A stretch of DNA of 64,000 nucleotides from CALKWS01 sp051020515 (GCF_051020515.1 NZ_CP194857.1:124001-188000), one strand, 5' to 3'; positions 36,878 to 47,250 are shown, counted from the stretch's first letter. A program made the numbers and translations. The notes: generated by a model from the letters alone, not told the origin.

Positions 36878-37647
36878 GTGTCCGCAACCCTGCACGCCAC
36901 CGGCCTGAACGTCAGTTACCCCGGAGTGCCGGTCCTGAACGGGGTCGATCTGACACTCGAGCCGGGACTTCCCCCGCTGGGAGTGGTCGGCCCGTCCGGA
37001 GTGGGAAGACCACCCTGGTGCAGACCTTGCTGGGCGCGCTGAGACCCGACGCCGGGCAGGTCACCTGGGACGGTCGCAACGTGCACCGCCTGTCCCGCAA
37101 GGACAAGAAGCGGTTCAACGGTGCGGTGCGGGCGGTGTCGCAGTACTCGATGACCATCTCCGACCCCAAGATCACCGCCGGCCGGGTACTCAAGGGGGCC
37201 CTGGCAGAGGCACGCAAGGCCGGGCGCACGCACGCCACCTCGGTGGAGGAGTTGCTCGCCACGGTCGGCCTGCCGAACAGGTTCGAGAGCCGCTCGATGA
37301 TCACCCTCTCCGGCGGGGAACGTCAGCGGGTGGCCCTGGCCAAGGCGCTGGCCACCCGTCCGGAGATCCTGTTCCTGGACGAACCCCTCACCGCTGTGCA
37401 CCCGGCGGCCCGCCTGGAGATGGCCGCGCAGATCGGCGAGTTGGTCACCGAACTGCGCACCGGGGTGTTGCTGCTCTCACACGACTTGGAACTGGTGGAG
37501 CGGATGTGCCCGAACGTGCTCATCCTGGCCGAGGGCTCGTTCGTGGCGTTCGGCCCGTTACGCGAGGTGCTGGCCACCTCCGACCACCCGGCAGTACGGG
37601 ACCTGGCCGAGGCTGCGCCGCTGGCGAACCAGCCGTTCCGGCCCTGA
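36878..37647 (+). CDS. ABC transporter ATP-binding protein, orphan (frameshifted)
   Basis: A GTG start behind AAGGAG. The Walker A motif GPSGVGKTT is split by a missing A at about 37006 (GGGAAAGACC read as GGGAAGACC). The other frame then continues TLVQTLLGAL through the signature LSGGERQRVALAKA, Walker B ILFLDEPLTAV and the H-loop LLLSHDLEL to 37647. The corrected protein is about 256 residues, similar to the DppF/NikE type of peptide or nickel importers. No permease or binding protein is adjacent, so the partner is unknown. The intact motifs suggest a sequence error. Confidence 0.8.
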
Positions 37648-37649
37648 GA

Positions 37650-38237
37650 TCAGGCCGACCTGAGCAGTCCCACCAGTGGCTCCCAGGCCTCGGTGAGGAT
37701 CTCCGGCAGTGAGTGCCGGGAGGCACCCGCCCTGGACCACGCCCCGATCGCCGCGATGAGTGCTCCGGCGTAGGCGGTCCCGGCAACCTCTGCGCGGACT
37801 CCTTCCACCCCGGCCTCCACGGCATGCCTGCGAATCACCGAACCGACCGTTCCCACCCGCAAGGACGCGGCGTGGCGCAGTTCCTCATCCAGTCCCATCG
37901 GCTCGGCCTGACCGTACGCCAGCGCCACGTTCTCCGGAGGAAGCTCCGCAGCGAGTTCGAGCAGGGCGTGCCGGACCACGTCATCCAAGTCCGCGCCGCG
38001 GGTGCGCACCAGCGCATCCGCCAGTTCCCCGAAGGTTGAGTCGAAGGCGGTCCAGAGCAGGTCGGACTTGGTGGTGAAGTAGTTGAAGAAGGTGTTCCGG
38101 GAGACCCCGGCCCGGCGCGTGATGTCCACCACGGAGGTGCGCGCGTAGCCTCGCTCCAGGAACAATTCCCCGGCGGCCTCCTCGAGCACGGCCCAGGAGG
38201 AAGCCCTGGGCCGACCGGAGCGGCGCGGCGGGGTCAT
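37650..38237 (-). CDS. TetR/AcrR family transcriptional regulator
   Basis: A 195-residue TetR-type repressor. The N-terminal HTH covers about residues 13-60 (AAGELFLERGYARTSVVDI, TRRAGVSRNTFFNYFTTK). The ligand-binding domain is unassigned. It is convergent with the orphan ABC ATPase, only 2 bases apart, and divergent from the serine hydrolase. Its target could be either, or a distant gene. Confidence 0.9.
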   Translation of the reverse strand: MTPPRRSGRPRASSWAVLEEAAGELFLERGYARTSVVDITRRAGVSRNTFFNYFTTKSDLLWTAFDSTFGELADALVRTRGADLDDVVRHALLELAAELPPENVALAYGQAEPMGLDEELRHAASLRVGTVGSVIRRHAVEAGVEGVRAEVAGTAYAGALIAAIGAWSRAGASRHSLPEILTEAWEPLVGLLRSA

Positions 38238-38433
38238 AGAACCATCGTACGAAGAAGTCCCGGGACGGCAACCCGCGTCCGCGCGCGCTCACTGCGCGAG
38301 ACGGAGGCGCGGGCGGTGCGAGCCTGCCCGTTCGACCTCGCTGTCGGTGCGCCGAGGCCCGCGCGGCTCCGGGTCAGGGACGACTGGGGACGATAGCGTC
38401 GGCACCGAAATCCATTACCGGCGAAGGAGTCCG

Positions 38434-39854
38434 ATGCACGCCCGAACCGAGACGATCCGAGCCCTGGCCCACTATCTCGAGCAGTGGCTGGCCTTCCAGG
38501 GCGCCCACGCCCGGATACCCGGGATCCAGGCGGCGGTGCGCGTCGGGGAGGAGCTCGTGCTCAACACCGCATGGGGAGTGGCCGACACCAGCACCGGGGA
38601 GGAACTGACCACTGGTCACCTGTTCCGGATCGCCTCCCATTCCAAGACCTTCACCGCCACCGCGATCATGCAGTTGGTCGAGGCCGGGCGGTTGCGGTTG
38701 GACGACCCGCTGGGCGAGCACATCCCCGAACTCGCCGACGCCCCGATCGCAGTGGTCACGGTCCGGGAGGCGCTCGGCCACCAGGGCGGGATCATCCGCG
38801 ACGGCAGGGACAAGGGATTCTGGCAGCGACTCACCCCCTTCCCCGACCGCGCCGGACTGTTGCGGTTGGCCACCGATGAGGCCCTGACCTACCAGCGCAA
38901 CGAACACTTCAAGTACTCCAACGTCTCCTACTCCCTGCTCGGATTGGTGATCGAGGCCGCCTCCGGGACCGGCTACGCCGACTACGTCCGCGAACACGTG
39001 ATCGATCGGCTCGGGTTGGCCGACACCGGCCCGGAGTTCGATCCGGCTCGGGCGGCGGACTTCGTCCACGGCCACACCGCGCTGCTGCACGGGTCGGATC
39101 AGCGCGAGCCGATCACCCACGTGGACTCCCGTGCCTTCGGTCCGGCAACCGGCTTCTACTCCACGGCCGCGGATGTGACCACCTACGGCGCAGCCCACTT
39201 CCTGGGCTCGGACGCGCTCCTGACCGATGCCTCCAAACGCGTGATGCAGCGCCTGGAGTCGGTGATCGAGGGCCCGGGCACTCCTACCGCCCGGTACGGG
39301 GTGGGTATGAGCCTGCGCCGGCTGGGCGATCGGGACCTGGCCGGCCACGCCGGTGGCTACCCGGGTCAGATCACCCGCACCTACATCGACGCGACCGATC
39401 AGATCGTGGTCAGCGTGCTCACCAACGCCATCGACGGACCGGCCGACGCGCTGGCCACCGGCATCGTGCGGCTGATCGAGTTGGCCCTGAACCCCCCGCC
39501 CGCACCGCGTCCGCCCCCGGCCCGGAGGTGGACCTGGACCGCTACGTCGGACGGTTCGCCAGTCTGTGGGGCGTGACCGACGTGGCCCGCGCCGGCGACC
39601 AGTTGTACCTGCTCACTCCGAGCAACCCCGACCCCACCGAAGCCTACCTGCAGGTCACCCCCACCGGTGCGAACTCCCTGCAGATCGAGAGCGCCTCCGG
39701 GTTCGGTCCCGTGGGCGAACAGGTGCGCTACGAGCGGGACGACGACGACCAGATCACCTCGGTGTGGATCGGCGGCGCCCAAGCATGGCCGACGCAGGCG
39801 TTCCTGGCCCGCCGCTCCGACCTGGCTCGCGGTCCGCTGCCGGGTGGCGCGTGA
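38434..39854 (+). CDS. Serine hydrolase, beta-lactamase / D-aminopeptidase-like (frameshifted)
   Basis: A class C beta-lactamase-fold protein. The SxxK motif is SHSK at 68-71, the YxN motif is Y161-S-N163, and the HxG-like motif GHAGGYPG lies near residue 310. No signal peptide is visible, so it is probably cytosolic, like D-aminopeptidases and esterases. A C is missing from the CCCCC run near 39514-39518. The adjacent frame supplies the C-terminal beta-rich domain (VDLDRYVGRFASLWG) that ends at 39854. The corrected length is about 473 residues. It precedes a peptide-type ABC operon, so a role in peptide handling is possible. The start follows AAGGAG. Confidence 0.82.
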
Positions 39855-39934
39855 GCGCACCTGCTACGGCACGAGGGGCGCGGTGGCCGTGAGGTTCATC
39901 ACGGCCGGGCAGTGGCAGTACCCGAGAGCCATAG

Positions 39935-39959
39935 ACTTGTTGGACTCCGTCCAGCAAGT
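39935..39959. promoter_or_regulatory. Inverted repeat upstream of the peptide ABC operon
   Basis: ACTTGTTGGA and TCCAGCAAGT form a 10-base arm pair with one mismatch around CTCCG, 31 bases upstream of the binding-protein GTG start. It could be an operator or a hairpin in the 5' leader. Confidence 0.45.
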
Positions 39960-39989
39960 CGGGTCGCCTCCTGCGGCCGCGCCCACCCG

Positions 39990-41663
39990 GTGAAGGAACT
40001 CATCCCTACCCTCCCCCGCCCCGTTCGCGGCCGGCCGGCCCTGACCGCGGTGAGCCTCGCCGTCGTCCTCACCATCGCTGCCTGCACCACCGAGCCCGAG
40101 GACGGGGCCGGCCCGGACCCGGCCACACCCGAGGATGCCGCCGGCGGCGGCACCCTGATCTATGCCACCGGGGACGCCGAGCCCACCTGCCTGGACCCCC
40201 ACGTGGGCGGCAACTACCCCCAGGCCCTGATCAGTACCCAGTACCTGGAGCCGCTGCTGGGCCGGGACGCCGACGGCACCATCCTGCCCTGGCTGGCCAC
40301 CGACTGGGAGGTCAGCGACGACGGCCTCACCTGGGACTTCACCCTCGCCGAGGGTGTGACCTTCACTGACGACACCCCCTTCGATGCCGAGGCGGTCCGG
40401 ATCAACGTCGAGCACGTACAGGACCCCGACACGGCCTCTTCCACCGGCTACCTGGCGATGGAGAAGGTCGAGCGGGTGGAGGCGGTGGATGACCATCACG
40501 CCCGCTTCCACCTGGCCGAGCCCGACTCGGCGTTGCTGGAGTCCCTGACCCAGCCGTGGAACGCGATGCAATCCCCGGCCGGGATCGATCGCGGGATGGA
40601 CGCCAACTGCGCCGCGCCGGTCGGTACCGGCCCATTCGTGGTGCAGGAGTGGGTGCCCCAGCAGCACGTCACCCTGGTACGCAACCCCGACTACACCTCC
40701 GGGGTGCCTCGGGCCGAAAACGACGGCGTGGCACACCTGGACCAGATCACGTGGCGGTTCATCCCGGACCCGGCCACACGTTACGCAGCGTTGCAGTCCG
40801 GGGAAGTGCACGTGATCGACAACCCCGAACCGGAAGCGATCGCCGGGGCGGGCGAGGACATCGAGTACATCGACGCGCCCCGTCCGGGCTCGGTGAACCG
40901 ACTCGAACTCAACGGCGGACAGGCCCCCTTCGACGACGAGCGGGTTCGGGAGGCATTCATCCGCGCCGCCGACGTCGGCCCGGGCATCGACACGCTGTAC
41001 GCCGGTGTGGCCGAGCAGGCGTTCTCCCCGCTGTCCTCGATCGAGCCCTACGCCTACGCCGACGAGTCCTTGTTCAGCACCGACCCCCAGGCCGCCGAAC
41101 GGCTGCTGGACGAGGCCGGGTGGAGCGAGTTCGACGACGACGGCTACCGGGTCCGCGACGGCCGGCGCCTGAGCGTGCGCATCCCGGTCTCCACCAACCA
41201 GTCGGTGGCCGCCGAACAGTCGTTGCTGGAACAGGTGCAGGCCAACACCCGCGCAGTGGGCTTCGAGGTGATCCTGAACCCGGTGGACCTGTCCACCTGG
41301 TACGGCGACCTGGCCGCCCACGACTACGAGGCGGTAACCGCGCCCTACACCAAGGTCGGCCCGGACGTGCTGCGGATCCTGTACCACTCCGACTCCCTGG
41401 TCCCGGCACCCTCGGGCTACTTCGCGAACCTGGCCCAGGTCGATGATCCGGAACTGGACGCACTCCTGGAGCGGGCCGTGGCCACCGACGACGAGACCGA
41501 GCGTGAGGAGTTGTACACCCAGGCCCAGGCCCGGGTCCTGGAGGGATTCCACATCCTGCCGTTGTATGACCAGCAGAACCACTTCCTGGTGAACGGAGCC
41601 TCGGGGGTGTGGACGCTGGACACCGTGGCCACACCCACCTTCATCGACGCCCGCCTGGACTGA
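39990..41663 (+). CDS. ABC transporter substrate-binding lipoprotein, family 5 (peptide/opine type)
   Basis: A 557-residue extracytoplasmic solute-binding protein from a GTG start. The N terminus has a basic region, a hydrophobic core (AVSLAVVLTIA) and a lipobox ending AAC at about residue 31, so it is lipid-anchored. The SBP family 5 motif LATDWEVSDDGLTWDFTL is clear. It delivers a peptide-like ligand to the two permeases just downstream. The ligand is unknown. An upstream in-frame ATG at 39912 is rejected, as it puts extra basic residues before the signal. Confidence 0.92.
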   Translation: MKELIPTLPRPVRGRPALTAVSLAVVLTIAACTTEPEDGAGPDPATPEDAAGGGTLIYATGDAEPTCLDPHVGGNYPQALISTQYLEPLLGRDADGTILPWLATDWEVSDDGLTWDFTLAEGVTFTDDTPFDAEAVRINVEHVQDPDTASSTGYLAMEKVERVEAVDDHHARFHLAEPDSALLESLTQPWNAMQSPAGIDRGMDANCAAPVGTGPFVVQEWVPQQHVTLVRNPDYTSGVPRAENDGVAHLDQITWRFIPDPATRYAALQSGEVHVIDNPEPEAIAGAGEDIEYIDAPRPGSVNRLELNGGQAPFDDERVREAFIRAADVGPGIDTLYAGVAEQAFSPLSSIEPYAYADESLFSTDPQAAERLLDEAGWSEFDDDGYRVRDGRRLSVRIPVSTNQSVAAEQSLLEQVQANTRAVGFEVILNPVDLSTWYGDLAAHDYEAVTAPYTKVGPDVLRILYHSDSLVPAPSGYFANLAQVDDPELDALLERAVATDDETEREELYTQAQARVLEGFHILPLYDQQNHFLVNGASGVWTLDTVATPTFIDARLD

Positions 41664-41667
41664 GGTG

Positions 41668-42666
41668 ATGCTCGCGCTGCGCTGGATCGCCGGGCGTCTG
41701 GGAGCGGCCGCGCTGGTGGCCTGGGTGGTGGCGACCGTGGTCTTCTTCGCGCTTCGCGGGGCCGGCGGCGACCCCACAGAGGCCATCCTGGGTGGGCCCG
41801 GTTCACAGGCCGGCCCGGAGGCCGTGGCCGCGGTGCGGACCGAGTACGGCCTGGATGAGCCCGTGCTCGTGCAGTACCTGTTCCAGTTGTGGCGGGTGGC
41901 CACCTTCCAACTCGGAGACTCCTACGCCCGGCGCCAGCCGGTGTCGGATCTGATCGGCGGGCAGCTGCCGGCCACGTTGATCCTGGCCGGTGCCGCGCTG
42001 GCGCTGGCGTGGGTACTGGCGCTGCTCATCGCTACCGCGGCGGTCAGCGCCCGAGGGCGGGTGGGCCGGCTGGCGGTCAGCGTGCTGCGCGGGGTGGAGA
42101 TCGCGGCCTCGGTGCTGCCGCACTTCTGGTTCGGTGCGGTCCTGATCGCCCTCTTCGCGGTCTCGTTGGGCTGGCTGCCGGCCACCAGCACCTCCTCGGC
42201 ACCCAGTGCGCTGGTACTGCCCACCATCACCTTGGCCGTTCCCGTCGCGGGTTTCCTGGGGCAGGTGATGCGAGACGGGCTGGCCGAGGCCCATACCGCC
42301 CCGTTCGCCACCACGTCCCGCGCCCGGGGCGCCTCGGAGCAGTGGGTGCTGGTCCGCCACTCCCTGCGCCACGCCGCCCTCCCGGCGATCGCACTGTCCG
42401 GGTGGGCCTTCGGGTCGCTGCTGTCCGGGGCGGTGGTCGTGGAGACGTTGTTCGGGCGGCCCGGGTTGGGCCGGTTGCTGATGGAGGCGACCACCGGCCA
42501 GGACGTACCGCTGGTGATCGGCTCGGTGCTGGTGGTGGCGCTGGGATACGTGGTGGTGATGACCCTGGCCGACCTGGCCGAGTGGGTTCTGGACCCGCGG
42601 CTGCGAGCAGGCTCGGCCTCCCGGCGTGCGCGCACGCCGCAGACGGATACGGCGGTGGGCGGATGA
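41668..42666 (+). CDS. ABC transporter permease, DppB-like
   Basis: A 332-residue permease with six membrane segments. It has the DppB-type opening (ILGGPGSQAGPEAVAAVRTEYGLDEPV) shown here only in outline, and the EAA loop TSRARGASEQWVLVRHSLRHA. It forms the channel with the next permease. A GTG three bases earlier (41665) is an alternative start. It overlaps the next gene by 4 bases. Confidence 0.9.
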   Translation: MLALRWIAGRLGAAALVAWVVATVVFFALRGAGGDPTEAILGGPGSQAGPEAVAAVRTEYGLDEPVLVQYLFQLWRVATFQLGDSYARRQPVSDLIGGQLPATLILAGAALALAWVLALLIATAAVSARGRVGRLAVSVLRGVEIAASVLPHFWFGAVLIALFAVSLGWLPATSTSSAPSALVLPTITLAVPVAGFLGQVMRDGLAEAHTAPFATTSRARGASEQWVLVRHSLRHAALPAIALSGWAFGSLLSGAVVVETLFGRPGLGRLLMEATTGQDVPLVIGSVLVVALGYVVVMTLADLAEWVLDPRLRAGSASRRARTPQTDTAVGG

Positions 42667-43520
42667 GCGTGTCCGGTGTGTCCCGGCCGAGGTCGCGCGT
42701 GCTCCCGGGGCGTGGTGCCCTGTCCCGGCTCGGCCTGCCCGGGCTGATCGCGGCGGTGGTGGTGGCCGTCGTCGGCCTGGCCACCTTCTGGCCGCAGGTG
42801 CTCACCGGTGTCGACCCGAACGCGATCGCCCCGGCGGATGCGCTGTCCCCGCCCGGCGCGGGGTACTGGTTCGGCACCGACACCTCCGGGCGGGACGTGT
42901 TCGCCCGGGTGGTGCACGGCGCCTCGCAGTCGGTGGGCATCGGGCTCGCCGCCACCGGGATCGGCGTCGGTCTGGGGGTGGTGATCGGGTTCGCCTCCGG
43001 CCTGGGACCGGTCTGGCTGGATGCGGGCCTGCGCCGGGTGATCGAGGTACTGTTCGCGCTGCCCACCCTGGTGCTGGCACTGCTGCTGGTGGCGGTGATG
43101 GGCCCGGGGGTGCGGGCCTCGGTGATCGCGGTGGGCCTGGCTACCGCACCGGGATACGCCCGGATTCTGCGCGCCCGGGTCCGCACGGTGGCCCGGGCCG
43201 GGTACGTCGAGGCGGCACGCCTGGAGGGGGCCGGCCCGTTCGAGGTGCTGCTTCGCCATGTTGTGCCCAACTCCCTGTGGCCGCTGCTGGCGATGATCAC
43301 CCTGGGTATCGGGCAGGCGATCGTCTGGGTGGCCGCACTGAGTTTCCTGGGGCTGGGCGCACTGCCACCATCCCCGGAGTGGGGGGCGATGGTCAACGGC
43401 GGACGGTTGCACATCACCAGCGCCTGGTGGCTCGCTGTCTGCCCGGGCCTGGCCATCACCGTCACCGCCGGCGCGCTGACCGTGCTGGGCCGGGCGGTGG
43501 GTCGGGTGGGCCGGCGATGA
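42663..43520 (+). CDS. ABC transporter permease, DppC-like
   Basis: A 285-residue permease with an N-terminal cytoplasmic tail, one leading helix, then the core. The DppC hallmarks are GTDTSGRDVFARVVHGA and the EAA loop YVEAARLEGAGPFEVLLRH. It overlaps both neighbours by 4 bases (ATGA), so the operon is tightly coupled. Confidence 0.92.
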   Translation: MSVSGVSRPRSRVLPGRGALSRLGLPGLIAAVVVAVVGLATFWPQVLTGVDPNAIAPADALSPPGAGYWFGTDTSGRDVFARVVHGASQSVGIGLAATGIGVGLGVVIGFASGLGPVWLDAGLRRVIEVLFALPTLVLALLLVAVMGPGVRASVIAVGLATAPGYARILRARVRTVARAGYVEAARLEGAGPFEVLLRHVVPNSLWPLLAMITLGIGQAIVWVAALSFLGLGALPPSPEWGAMVNGGRLHITSAWWLAVCPGLAITVTAGALTVLGRAVGRVGRR

Positions 43521-45137
43521 GCCCGCTGCTGAGGATCCAGGACCTGTCGGTGACCTTCGACGGCGTGGGCCGGGTGCTGCGGGAGGTCTCGGTCAGTGTG
43601 GCCGCCGGGGAGTGCGTGGCGGTGGTGGGCGAGTCCGGTGCGGGCAAGTCGGTGCTGGCCCGCACTGCGCTGGGTCTGGCCGGTGAGGGTGGTGTACCGG
43701 CACAGATCCGCGCCGGTGTCCTGGATGTCCTCGGCCAGGATGCCCGGTCCTTCACCCCCCGGCACTGGCGCCGGATCCGGGGCGCCCAGGTGGCGATGGT
43801 GCTCCAGGATGCGCTGGGGTCATTGGATCCGCTGCGCACCGTGGGTGCCGAGGTCGCCGAGACCCTTGCGGTACGCGGCGTACCCAGCGCGCAGCGCCGC
43901 GAGCGGGTGCTGCAGGCCCTCACCGACGCCGGATTGGACCAGCCGCACCTGCGCGCCCAGCAGCGCCCCGCGGAACTCTCCGGCGGGATGCGCCAGCGGG
44001 CGCTGATCGCCTCCGCCCTGGCCGGTGGCCCGCAGTTGCTGGTGGCCGATGAGCCCACCACCGCCCTGGATGCCACGGTCGCGGCCACGATCCTGGACCT
44101 GCTGGCCCGGCTGCGCGATGAGGGGATGGGCATCCTACTGGTCAGTCACGACCTGGGCGCGGTCTCCCGCGTGGCCGACCGGATCGTGGTGCTGGCCCAG
44201 GGGCAGCTGGTCGAGGCCGGTACGGCCATGCAGGTGCTCACCGCTCCCGAGCAGCCCTACACCAGGGAGTTGATGGCGGCGGTGCCCCGCGGCCCCAAGG
44301 CCGGGACGTCGTCCACAGGTGCACAGCCCGACGGGGCCGGCGGTGCCCGGCCGAAGCACCCCGGTTCCGGCGAGGCCGGGGCGTGGTCACCGGTGCTCGC
44401 CGCACGCGGCCTGGTGCGCCGGTTCCGTCTACCGTCCGGTGGCTCGCTGGCCGCCGTGGACGGAGTGGACCTGCAGGTCCGGCCAGGCGAGGCGATTGGA
44501 GTGGTGGGTGAGTCCGGATCGGGCAAGACCACCCTGGCCCGGCTCCTGCTGGCCGCCGAGGAACCGGACGAGGGCGAGGTGGACCTCGCCGGTGAGGCAT
44601 GGAGCGGGGTTCCCGAACGAGACCGTCGATCGCGCCGCCGGCAGATCCAGTACATCCCGCAGGATCCGCTGGGCAGCATGGACCCGCGCCACCGCGCCGG
44701 GCAGATCCTGCGCCGGACGCTGGACCGGGCCCGCTCGAGCCGGACGCCGGCGGAACTGCTGGCCCGGGTGGGCCTGCCCGAGGAGGCGCTGAACCGCTAC
44801 CCGCGCGCACTGTCCGGTGGACAGCGCCAACGCCTGGCGATCGCCCGGGCCCTGGCCGGCCGTCCGAAGGTCCTGGTATGTGATGAGCCCGTCTCGGCCC
44901 TGGACGTGACCGTTCAGGCACAGATCCTGGACCTGCTCACCACCGTGCAGGCCACCGAGGGGGTGGCGCTGGTCTTCATCTCCCATGACCTGGCCGTCGT
45001 GCGCGGGTGTGTGCGAGACCGTCCTGGTGATGCGCGCCGGCAAGGTGATCGAAAGTGGCCCCTTGGAGCAGGTCTACGCCCGGCCCGAGCAGGACTTCAC
45101 ACGCCAACTCCTGGCTGCGGCACCGAACTGGGACTAG
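43517..45137 (+). CDS. Dual ABC ATP-binding protein, DppD-DppF fusion (frameshifted near the end)
   Basis: A single chain of about 539 residues with two nucleotide-binding domains. The first has VVGESGAGKS, signature LSGGMRQRALI and LLVADEPTTALD. A Gly/Ala/Ser linker follows. The second has VVGESGSGKTT, signature LSGGQRQRLAI and VLVCDEPVSALD. It energises the two permeases upstream. The second H-loop SHDLAVV is followed by an extra G near 45004-45007 that shifts the frame. Removing it restores CETVLVMRAGKVIESGPL and a stop at 45137, the usual C terminus. The uncorrected frame runs to 45190. Confidence 0.88.
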
Positions 45138-45175
45138 CAGCAGATCCTCGGCGTCGGCCCCTCTGGACAGCGCAG

Positions 45176-45191
45176 GTTAGCGAGCGCTAAC
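45176..45191. promoter_or_regulatory. 16-base palindrome GTTAGCGAGCGCTAAC
   Basis: A near-perfect palindrome (GTTAGCG/CGCTAAC around a central A-G pair) upstream of the acyl-CoA dehydrogenase gene. A second related copy starts 25 bases later. Palindromes of this type are typical TetR-family operators. The TetR gene at 46505-47110 is the obvious candidate regulator. Confidence 0.65.
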
Positions 45192-45200
45192 ATCGGCTCT

Positions 45201-45216
45201 GTTATCGATCGCTAAC
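45201..45216. promoter_or_regulatory. Second 16-base palindrome GTTATCGATCGCTAAC
   Basis: Related to the copy at 45176-45191, with the right half-site identical and one change in the left. The two centres are 25 bases apart, so two dimers could bind on neighbouring faces of the helix. It lies 82 bases before the acyl-CoA dehydrogenase start. Confidence 0.6.
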
Positions 45217-45297
45217 GCGTGTCGTTGCCCCGGGACGGAAGCGACCAGTTCCCGGGGACTCGCTGGGACGCAGGCACACTCAATGCCGAGAGGGACC

Positions 45298-46470
45298 ATG
45301 TTCGAACTTTCCGAGGACCACGAGATGTTCCGCGGGGTGGTGCGCGACTTCGCCGAGTCCGAGATCGCTCCGCACAGCGCGCAATGGGACCGCGAGCGCC
45401 ACTTCCCCGTCGACCTGATCCCGAAGATGGGCGAGCTCGGCCTGTTCGGGCTGACCGCACCGGAGGAGTTCGGCGGCGCCGCGGGCGACTTCCTCTCCAT
45501 GTGCGTGGCGATCGAGGAGATCGGACGGGTGGACCAGTCCATCGGCATCACCCTCTCGGCAGCGGTGGGGCTGGGGATCAGCCCGCTGCTGAGGTTCGGC
45601 AGCGATGAGCAGAAGCAGCAGTGGGTGCCGGACCTGGTGGCCGGGCGCGCCCTTGCCGCCTTCGGGCTCACCGAACCCGGGGCAGGTTCCGACGCCGGCG
45701 CCACTCGCACCCGAGCCCGGCTGGAGGGCGATGACTGGGTGATCAACGGCTCCAAGAGTTTCATCACCAACTCCGGTACCCCGATCACCTCCCTGGTGAC
45801 GATCACCGCGCGTACCGGTGAGATGCCGGACGGGAGCCCGGAGATCAGCACGCTGCTGGTACCCGCCGGCACACCCGGACTGACCGTGGACCCCCCCTAC
45901 GACAAGCTGGGTTGGCACGCCTCGGACACCCACGGGCTCACATTCCACAACTGTCGGATCCCGGCCGGGAACATCGTCGGCGAGCGCGGCGCCGGGCTGC
46001 GCCAGTTCCTGCACCTGCTCGACCACGGTCGGGTCGCAATCTCCGCGCTCGCGGTGGGTCTGGCCCGGGCGTGCTTGGACCTGGGCACCGACTACGCCCG
46101 CACCCGGGAGGCCTTCGGACGCCCGATCGGGGCGAACCAGGGGGTGGCGTTCCCGTTGGCCGACCTCGCCGTCTCGGTCGAGGCGGCCCGCGCGCTGACT
46201 TATCGCGCGGCCTGGCTCAAGGACGAGTGCGACGCCGGACGCCGGCCCGCCAGGGATCTCACCCGGGCAGCCGCGATCGCCAAGGTCTACTCCACCGAGG
46301 CAGCCGTTGATGCGGCCCGTACCGCCACGCAGGTACTGGGCGGGAACGGCTTCATGGAGGAGTTCCCCGCGGCCCGGTACTACCGGGACGCCAAGATCCT
46401 GGAGATCGGGGAAGGCACCTCGGAGGTCCAGCGGATGGTGATCGCCCGCGAACTCGGACTGCCCCGCTGA
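45298..46470 (+). CDS. Acyl-CoA dehydrogenase
   Basis: A 390-residue canonical acyl-CoA dehydrogenase. It has the FAD-site motifs AFGLTEPGAGSDAG and WVINGSKSFITN, and the C-terminal motif YYRDAKILEIGEGTSEVQR with the glutamate region complete, unlike the paralogue at 35657. It oxidises acyl-CoA to enoyl-CoA using FAD and electron-transfer flavoprotein; chain length is unknown, though the sequence resembles short-chain and branched-chain enzymes. The start at 45298 (MFELSEDHE) is chosen because GAGAGGG precedes it. It is likely repressed by a TetR protein through the two palindromes upstream. Confidence 0.92.
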   Translation: MFELSEDHEMFRGVVRDFAESEIAPHSAQWDRERHFPVDLIPKMGELGLFGLTAPEEFGGAAGDFLSMCVAIEEIGRVDQSIGITLSAAVGLGISPLLRFGSDEQKQQWVPDLVAGRALAAFGLTEPGAGSDAGATRTRARLEGDDWVINGSKSFITNSGTPITSLVTITARTGEMPDGSPEISTLLVPAGTPGLTVDPPYDKLGWHASDTHGLTFHNCRIPAGNIVGERGAGLRQFLHLLDHGRVAISALAVGLARACLDLGTDYARTREAFGRPIGANQGVAFPLADLAVSVEAARALTYRAAWLKDECDAGRRPARDLTRAAAIAKVYSTEAAVDAARTATQVLGGNGFMEEFPAARYYRDAKILEIGEGTSEVQRMVIARELGLPR

Positions 46471-46504
46471 GCACGCCCCGTCGCCGCCCGCGGGATCAGG
46501 GCAC

Positions 46505-47110
46505 TCAGGGCTGTCCGGGTCCGGCCAGCGACTGCGGGCTCAACGCCTCCAACGCCATCCGCTGCAGCAGGGCGCCGGTGGCCGCGCGCCCGAGGCGGGC
46601 GCTGTGCGGGGTGGAGTTGATCAGGCCGAGAACGGCGTGTGCGGCTGACCGGGCGGTCGCCTCCCCGACCCCGGGGGCGGCGTCCAGGATCGTGCCGGCC
46701 CAGATCTCGACATAGGCCCGCTGCAGCCGGCGCACGTTGCGCTGCTCCTCCTCGGCCAGGCTGTCCAGGTCACGATCCTGGATCGTGATCAGGGCCGGGT
46801 GGTCCAGAGCGATCTGCACGTGCCAGTCCACCAGCACCGCGAGCGCCTGCCGCCCCGGCTCGACGTCCGAAAGTCGCTCCCGGGCGACGCTCAGGATGCG
46901 CTCGCTGATCCCGATCAGCAGTTCGGCGAGGACTGCTTCCTTGCTCGCGAAGTGCCGGTAGAGGGCCGGGCCGGAGGTACCCACCTGGCGGCCGATGTCG
47001 TTGATGGACACCCCGTGGAATCCGTGCCGGGCGAACAGGTCGGCCGCGGCGTCCAGGATCTGCTGACGACGCGGGGAGGCCACCGGCCGCTCCCGCACAC
47101 CCTCGCTCAT
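46505..47110 (-). CDS. TetR/AcrR family transcriptional regulator, fatty-acid-type
   Basis: A 201-residue regulator with the HTH at about residues 14-60 (AADLFARHGFHGVSINDI, GTSGPALYRHFASK). The C-terminal part matches the TetR_C group often paired with acyl-CoA dehydrogenases in actinobacteria. It is convergent with the acyl-CoA dehydrogenase (35 bases between stops) and is the likely owner of the palindromes at 45176 and 45201. This link is inference from distance and operator type. Start 47110 is preferred over 47119. Confidence 0.9.
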   Translation of the reverse strand: MSEGVRERPVASPRRQQILDAAADLFARHGFHGVSINDIGRQVGTSGPALYRHFASKEAVLAELLIGISERILSVARERLSDVEPGRQALAVLVDWHVQIALDHPALITIQDRDLDSLAEEEQRNVRRLQRAYVEIWAGTILDAAPGVGEATARSAAHAVLGLINSTPHSARLGRAATGALLQRMALEALSPQSLAGPGQP

Positions 47111-47250
47111 CAGCACCATCCCCTCATGCTAGACCGCCGCCGGCCCGCGGCGGCGCGACCGGTTCACCCGGCACGATGTACCTACCCGCCGCCGCATGCC
47201 GGTGATCGACGCCCCGAGCGTCATCGGGCGATCCCTGCGACGATGGGGAC

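Noticed and set aside
36109..37000. A long plus-strand frame running through the acyl-CoA-dehydrogenase-like gene into the ABC ATPase.
   Set aside because: Only its 3' part (after about 37006) is coding; the rest is an out-of-frame shadow joined by the single-base deletion.
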